Shown here: positions 52,021-55,185 of the stretch, one piece after another
Numbering within the stretch: the first letter of the stretch is position 1
Layout of the letters: every line of letters begins with the position of its first letter
Origin: a virus
DNA length: 55,185 nucleotides
Virus record (IMG/VR): IMGVR_UViG_3300017734_000007
Coordinates: 1-55,185 of that record
Reading direction: 5' to 3' (one strand)
Made by a program: the position numbers and the translations under genes
The notes under the pieces: model-generated
The model's input: the letters and a program-made list of their open reading frames with translations, nothing else
What the model was told of the DNA's origin: nothing
The model's database searches: none

Positions 52021-53072
52021 GATGCCTTCTCCTCAAGTACCAGAAGCTTCGCGTCACCAGTCAGCCAGTCACGCACCTCCTTGACATCGTGAGCCCACTT
52101 GCGGATCTCAGCCTTGCCATTGAGATTGACCACGGTCTTCATAGCGAACGCACTGTACTCCTGCGCTGGGATACGGTTGATGAACCGAACCAGATTGGCA
52201 GACGTGGACTTCTTGACCCGATAGGCAAGGGATGCACACAGGGCATATGCCATTGCAGGCTCAGAAGGGATCTCAGCATTGTCTGGATCAGTGAACGGGG
52301 CATCGATGTCAGGCATCGCATCACACATTTGCAGGTGCACCTCGAACATGGCCGTAGTGCCCTCGCCCAGAGTCCCGCACAAAGCGATGTGCTGGGCCAT
52401 TGGGCTCAGCTTCCAAGACAGGATCTGGTGAGCCTTCTCCCAAGAGCGAGGGGATGGACATGCATTCACGTCTTTGTCGAACTTGGACAGGTGCTCAGGC
52501 TGGAAGCGCAGGAAGCTTAGGATGCGATTGTCGATCCCATTGACCGCCATGTACTGGAGCGCATCATCAAGGTCAGGCACGATGGTGATGTGCAGTAGAC
52601 GATCCTTGAGGTGAGAAGGCATGGCGTTGGTACCAGCGCGATGATGCATCTGGTTGCCAGCACAGACCACAGTCCATCCGTCAGGCAGAACGTGCTCACC
52701 GATACGGCGCTCATTGACCAGTTGACCAATGATGTTCTGGTTGGCGACAGGAGCCTGTGGCAGTTCATCCACGAACAAGATACCGACACCCTCAGTGGGC
52801 AGGTACTGTGGACGCAGGCGGATCATACGCTCACCCTGAGCCCAAGGCAGACCGCCCAGCTCACCAGCGTCATACTGGTTGGCGCGGAAATCCATGAAGC
52901 CGATCTCCATGTCCTGTGCCAGAGCCTCGACAGATGCCGTCTTACCGGCACCTGCCACACCCCAAAGCATTGGGGTCACGTACTGGCTTGAGCGGCCAGT
53001 CAATTGCTGATTCGCCAGAACACTGGCGCGAACGATTTCCACAGCAGTGGATAGGTTTGTAGTTTGATTCAT
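52017..53072 (-). CDS. MoxR-family AAA+ ATPase (351 aa)
   Basis: ATG 53072 with GGGAG upstream. Walker A GVAGAGKT (38-45), Walker B GILFVDELPQAP near 94-105, and a sensor-1 strand with VVCAGNQ. This is the MoxR group, ATPases that remodel protein complexes with VWA partners. The gene follows pseudoknot element C and palindrome copy 15 and is coupled to the VWA gene. Its phage role could be remodelling of the host or virion assembly; nothing here decides. Confidence 0.85.
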   Translation of the reverse strand: MNQTTNLSTAVEIVRASVLANQQLTGRSSQYVTPMLWGVAGAGKTASVEALAQDMEIGFMDFRANQYDAGELGGLPWAQGERMIRLRPQYLPTEGVGILFVDELPQAPVANQNIIGQLVNERRIGEHVLPDGWTVVCAGNQMHHRAGTNAMPSHLKDRLLHITIVPDLDDALQYMAVNGIDNRILSFLRFQPEHLSKFDKDVNACPSPRSWEKAHQILSWKLSPMAQHIALCGTLGEGTTAMFEVHLQMCDAMPDIDAPFTDPDNAEIPSEPAMAYALCASLAYRVKKSTSANLVRFINRIPAQEYSAFAMKTVVNLNGKAEIRKWAHDVKEVRDWLTGDAKLLVLEEKAS

Positions 53073-53092
53073 TGTTACTCTCCCATTGGAAA

Positions 53093-53114
53093 AAAAAGTG
53101 CACATGCACTTTTC
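53093..53114. repeat. Dispersed palindrome, copy 15
   Basis: Perfect core GTGCACATGCAC. It sits directly after pseudoknot element C in the MoxR leader; read leftward its right side is a run of eight T, seven bases before GGGAG. Confidence 0.85.
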
Positions 53115-53167
53115 CGGTCAGTCAGACCGATCATGCACACCACAGAGATGTGCATGGGCAGGTGACT
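53115..53167 (-). ncRNA. Pseudoknot-like leader element C
   Basis: Read leftward: AGTCA, CCTGCC, a hairpin CATGCACA with TGTGCATG, AT, then CGGTC and GACCG closing the loop TGACT. The loop can pair with the 5' AGTCA. It begins three bases after the stop of the upstream gene. The next 22 bases are palindrome copy 15. Without them the distance to the MoxR ATG would be 20 bases. Confidence 0.7.
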
Positions 53168-53170
53168 GGA

Positions 53171-53764
53171 TTAGTCATCAAGGGTATCGAGCATCACGTC
53201 AACATCATCAGCGACAGTGTCACCCTTTGCCTTTGCCGCCTCCTCAGCGGCCTTGGCCTCCTGCATCTCGCGGACTACGTCCAGCAGGCGGTCATACTCA
53301 GCATTGTCGAGCTTGAGGATTTGCTCAGCCAGCTTGTGGACCTTGTCCACTTCAGGCTTGAACTTGTCAACCAGCTTGCCTTGTGAGGTGATACCGGCGG
53401 CATCCAGAGTCAGGGCGACAGACACAGAGTCTGTGCACTCCATCAGCTCAGGCATGACAGGCAGAAGCTTCTGAACGTTCTCTGAGTAGCGCTTGACGTT
53501 GGAGCCAGAGACACCGGCATCCTCAAGCTGTTGACGCAGAGACTCCATGACCTTGACAGGAAGACCTTGTTTTTTGCCACGGTTGACCAGCTTGACGCCA
53601 GACACAGCGATGTCAGCGATGATGTGCTGGTAGGCAGTCATGACCGCCTCCTGCTTCTCATTTGAAAGATCAGCCGCCTTGGCCTTGAGGCCGTCTGCCG
53701 CAGTGATAGCCTGTGCGATTTCAGTAGCTGAAGCGAGAGTGAAATTTACTTTTGAGTTTGCCAT
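53171..53764 (-). CDS. MoxR-operon first protein of unknown function (197 aa)
   Basis: ATG 53764 is chosen because GGAGGA lies 6 bases upstream. The 197-residue protein is helical, with NFTLASATEIAQAITAADGL near the start, a middle VMESLRQQLEDAGVSGSNVK, and an Ala/Glu-rich acidic end (EAAKAKGDTVADDVDVMLD). It is the first gene of the leftward operon and probably works with the MoxR/VWA pair. Its leader has pseudoknot element D. I do not recognise a family. Confidence 0.6.
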   Translation of the reverse strand: MANSKVNFTLASATEIAQAITAADGLKAKAADLSNEKQEAVMTAYQHIIADIAVSGVKLVNRGKKQGLPVKVMESLRQQLEDAGVSGSNVKRYSENVQKLLPVMPELMECTDSVSVALTLDAAGITSQGKLVDKFKPEVDKVHKLAEQILKLDNAEYDRLLDVVREMQEAKAAEEAAKAKGDTVADDVDVMLDTLDD

Positions 53765-53797
53765 GAGAATATCCTCCATATTGGCTTGGTTTGAAAA

Positions 53798-53850
53798 CGG
53801 TCAGTGTGACCGATACAGAACCCGTGACAGGATGCTGAGGCAGGACACTG
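53798..53850 (-). ncRNA. Pseudoknot-like leader element D
   Basis: Read leftward: CAGTGT, CCTGCC, a hairpin CAGCATCC with GGGTTCTG (one mismatch and one G-T pair), AT, then CGGTC and GACCG closing the loop ACACT. The 5' AGTGT pairs with ACACT, a second compensated change. It lies 33 bases before the first gene of the operon and near the end of the large untranslated region. Confidence 0.65.
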
Positions 53851-54324
53851 ACAGAGGCAGGTATTCCAACCCGCCTCAAACACGAAAACCCCGAACCAAC
53901 TTGCAAGCGCTCAGGGTAGTTCCAACATTGACGAATGACTCAGTACAAGGCACTGCTGATCTCACTTGGCTTGGGTCACCCCCTCTGCGCGTCCGATTCA
54001 CACGATCCGCTTGTCAGCTTGGCACAGGCACCGCCTGTCACCGTCTCCCATCGCTACACGTTAACCGTGGGCTCCTCACTCCGCGCAATGGGTGCAGTGT
54101 GAGTTGAAAGCCGTTTGTCAGGTCTGATATGGACTGCTGTCCTGTCAGCGCACCAACCGGATGGCGAATCCCCTGTGGGGTAGAGCCTGAGCGGTGCCCA
54201 CGAGCGAGGCACTGCAATCCGTTGACCCATTATAAACACAGGTAAAAATATATAACAACACCTATCGGCATAAAAAAGTAGAAAAAGTCACAGAGCCCAG
54301 AAAGTACACTGGTTGCAGGGATCA
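53851..54324. other. Gene-free structured region, origin or large RNA candidate
   Basis: About 475 bases with no supported gene. The 53851-54220 part is GC-rich with many hairpins, including GAGGC-GGT (53853-53877 area), ACAGGC-ACC-GCCTGT (about 54023-54038) and CCCC-TGT-GGGG. A ten-base repeat CCGYYTGTCA occurs at 54007, 54031 and 54111. It is followed by an AT-rich stretch (54228-54290). This combination could be a replication origin, a long leader, or a large structured RNA. Nothing in the sequence decides. Confidence 0.5.
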
Positions 54325-54346
54325 AAAAAGTTCATAGGCACTTTTT
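54325..54346. repeat. Dispersed palindrome, copy 16
   Basis: Core GTTCATAGGCAC with full A and T flanks. It lies about 25 bases before the ribosome binding site of the small terminase gene, at the right side of the gene-free region. Confidence 0.7.
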
Positions 54347-54385
54347 CAGCGCCCGAAACATTACCGCTGAGTAAAAGGGGATACA

Positions 54386-54859
54386 GTGGAAAGACTACAG
54401 GTGATCGCAGGCCAATCAATCAAGGGAGGCCTTACAGCCAAGCAGGATGCATTCGCTCAGGGCGTGGCCAACGGACAGACACTCAGCGAGGCATACAGGG
54501 CATCGTACAGTGCCGAAGGCATGAAGGACTCCAGCGTGTGGACAGAGGCTTCTAAGCTGATGGATAACCCCAAGGTCTCCCAGAGGGTGTTATCGATTCA
54601 GAAGGCTCAGGAAGACAAAACACTGCATGATCAGGCTCGCTTGAAGAGATTGGTGCTGGAGCGGCTTCACACAGAGGCCATGCAGGCTGAGTCTGACAGT
54701 GCGCGGATCAGGGCTCTGGAACTACTGGGTAAATCGATCGCCATGTTCACTGATCGAGTGGAGCAGGACGACACCAGCCGGAGTGCCGGAGAGATCGAGA
54801 CAGAACTCCAGAAGAAACTGGCTGACCTAGCACAGCGCTATGGGGGTACTGGTTCGTGA
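54386..54859 (+). CDS. terS: Terminase small subunit
   Basis: A 157-residue protein with the helical N-terminal pattern GLTAKQDAFAQGVANGQTLS then EAYRASYS, typical of terminase small subunits that bind packaging sites, then a central coiled coil and a C-terminal helical tail. GTG start with GGGG 5 bases upstream. The protein recognises the phage DNA and loads the large subunit. It is isolated from the large subunit by the right-edge genes and the genome break. Confidence 0.75.
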   Translation: MERLQVIAGQSIKGGLTAKQDAFAQGVANGQTLSEAYRASYSAEGMKDSSVWTEASKLMDNPKVSQRVLSIQKAQEDKTLHDQARLKRLVLERLHTEAMQAESDSARIRALELLGKSIAMFTDRVEQDDTSRSAGEIETELQKKLADLAQRYGGTGS

Positions 54860-55033
54860 TCTGGCCATCTGGCTGACCCCACCCACGGGGTACCCCCCTG
54901 CGCGGTCATGGGGCACTGGTCGTACTACACACACTATTCCACACACCCAATCACAGCACTTTCATAAACCCCTTTTTTGCTATGGTTTATCGGATACTTT
55001 GCCTGAAGTAATAGGTAGGGTACCCCCATAAAG
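54860..55033. other. Short untranslated stretch with GGGTACCCCC repeats
   Basis: About 175 bases between the small terminase and the right terminator. The ten-base GGGTACCCCC occurs at 54888-54897 and again at 55018-55027. No gene, promoter or tRNA is clear. The region near terS could hold a packaging site, but nothing shows that. Confidence 0.4.
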
Positions 55034-55077
55034 AAAAAGCCCCGTAGAGAGCCTTAGAATCACTCTGAAGGGGCTTT
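55034..55077 (-). terminator. Intrinsic terminator for a leftward right-edge gene
   Basis: Outer stem AAAGCCCC (55036-55043) with GGGGCTTT (55070-55077) and an inner AGAG/CTCT pair. Read leftward it is followed by a run of T (A run at 55034-55038). It is placed 50 bases after the stop of the leftward reading frame entering from the right edge. Confidence 0.75.
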
Positions 55078-55128
55078 GTGAATTGCGCCAAGGAACCATA
55101 GGCGCCGATCATTCTATTTATTAGCTAA

Positions 55129-55185
55129 TCACAGGTCCTTCGTCATCATTTCTAGCTGACGTTTGTGGACTTCCCTTAGGATACC
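55129..55185 (-). CDS. Leftward gene entering from the right edge (partial)
   Basis: The minus strand is open at the window edge and ends at a TGA (55129-55131), giving 18 visible residues, ILREVHKRQLEMMTKDL. The terminator 50 bases further on supports a real gene end. Too little is present to name the product. Confidence 0.4.
   Translation of the reverse strand, partial: GILREVHKRQLEMMTKDL

Noticed and set aside
53640-54107. A 155-codon rightward reading frame across the gene-free region
   Set aside because: It overlaps the 197-aa leftward gene and the pseudoknot element, has no ribosome site, and its composition is not protein-like.
54222-54256. Promoter TTGACC with TATAAC before terS
   Set aside because: The spacing between the two boxes is 23 bases, too long for a normal promoter, so it is not listed as a feature.
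2720-54346. Treating all palindromes only as ordinary intrinsic terminators
   Set aside because: Five copies are inside genes, several lack the full T-run, the stem is AT-rich with only four GC-type pairs in the closing part, and typical GC-rich terminators are present separately (6337, 41520, 48585, 55034).

Overview
The window is most of the genome of a tailed double-stranded DNA phage, probably a marine podovirus-like virus (inference). It opens inside the 3' end of the large terminase gene and closes inside a leftward gene. Evidence for a podovirus-like virion is a portal of 818 residues, P22-type neck proteins, no tape measure or tail-tube gene, and several very large internal virion proteins. 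Many small structural genes are of types recalled from marine phage genomes (family recall, not searched here). No integrase, tRNA, CRISPR array or insertion sequence was seen, and the host cannot be read from the sequence.

Layout. (1) 1-41521, rightward: terminase, portal, a GroES-like co-chaperonin, scaffold, decoration protein, major capsid protein, a double-hairpin terminator, neck and adaptor proteins, tail fibre and receptor-binding proteins, tail-tip protein, a membrane/lysis cassette (coiled-coil membrane protein, EF-hand membrane protein, 3-TM holin-like protein, amidase), then virion proteins ending in a 3204-residue polyvalent protein. (2) 41594-45938, leftward: recombination genes (DUF1071-type single-strand annealing protein, PD-(D/E)XK exonuclease, an SSB-tail protein, HNH protein, AlpA-like HTH). 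(3) 45991-48571, rightward: RusA-like resolvase and a zinc-finger/TOPRIM/DnaB-type primase-helicase. (4) 48812-53764, leftward: a MoxR AAA+ ATPase paired with a VWA/metallopeptidase-like protein, plus small unknown genes. (5) 53765-54385: about 620 bases without a gene, many hairpins and an AT-rich flank. (6) Small terminase at 54386, then a leftward gene entering from the right edge. No DNA polymerase is visible; it may lie in the missing part or be supplied by the host.

Two families of non-coding elements are the most unusual content. The first is a 22-bp palindrome (A5, GTGCA-NN-TGCAC, T5) found at least 16 times along the whole window. Eleven copies lie at gene boundaries, usually between the stop codon of one gene and the ribosome binding site of the next. 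Five lie inside coding regions, four of them in the same reading phase. The second is a compact pseudoknot-like RNA element present four times, only in the 48.8-53.8 kb leftward operon. Its loop and 5' strand change together between copies (AGTCA/TGACT, AGTGA/TCACT, AGTGT/ACACT). In that operon every gene boundary that is not a start/stop overlap carries a pseudoknot, a palindrome, or both. I do not recognise either element as a named family. Together they look like a phage-encoded control system acting at gene boundaries.

Other unusual points are an acidic repeat protein interrupted by one in-frame TGA, a giant protein with a zincin-like motif, two ADP-ribosyltransferase-like regions and recurring FS(K/R)R junction motifs, and a phage GroES in the head-assembly operon.
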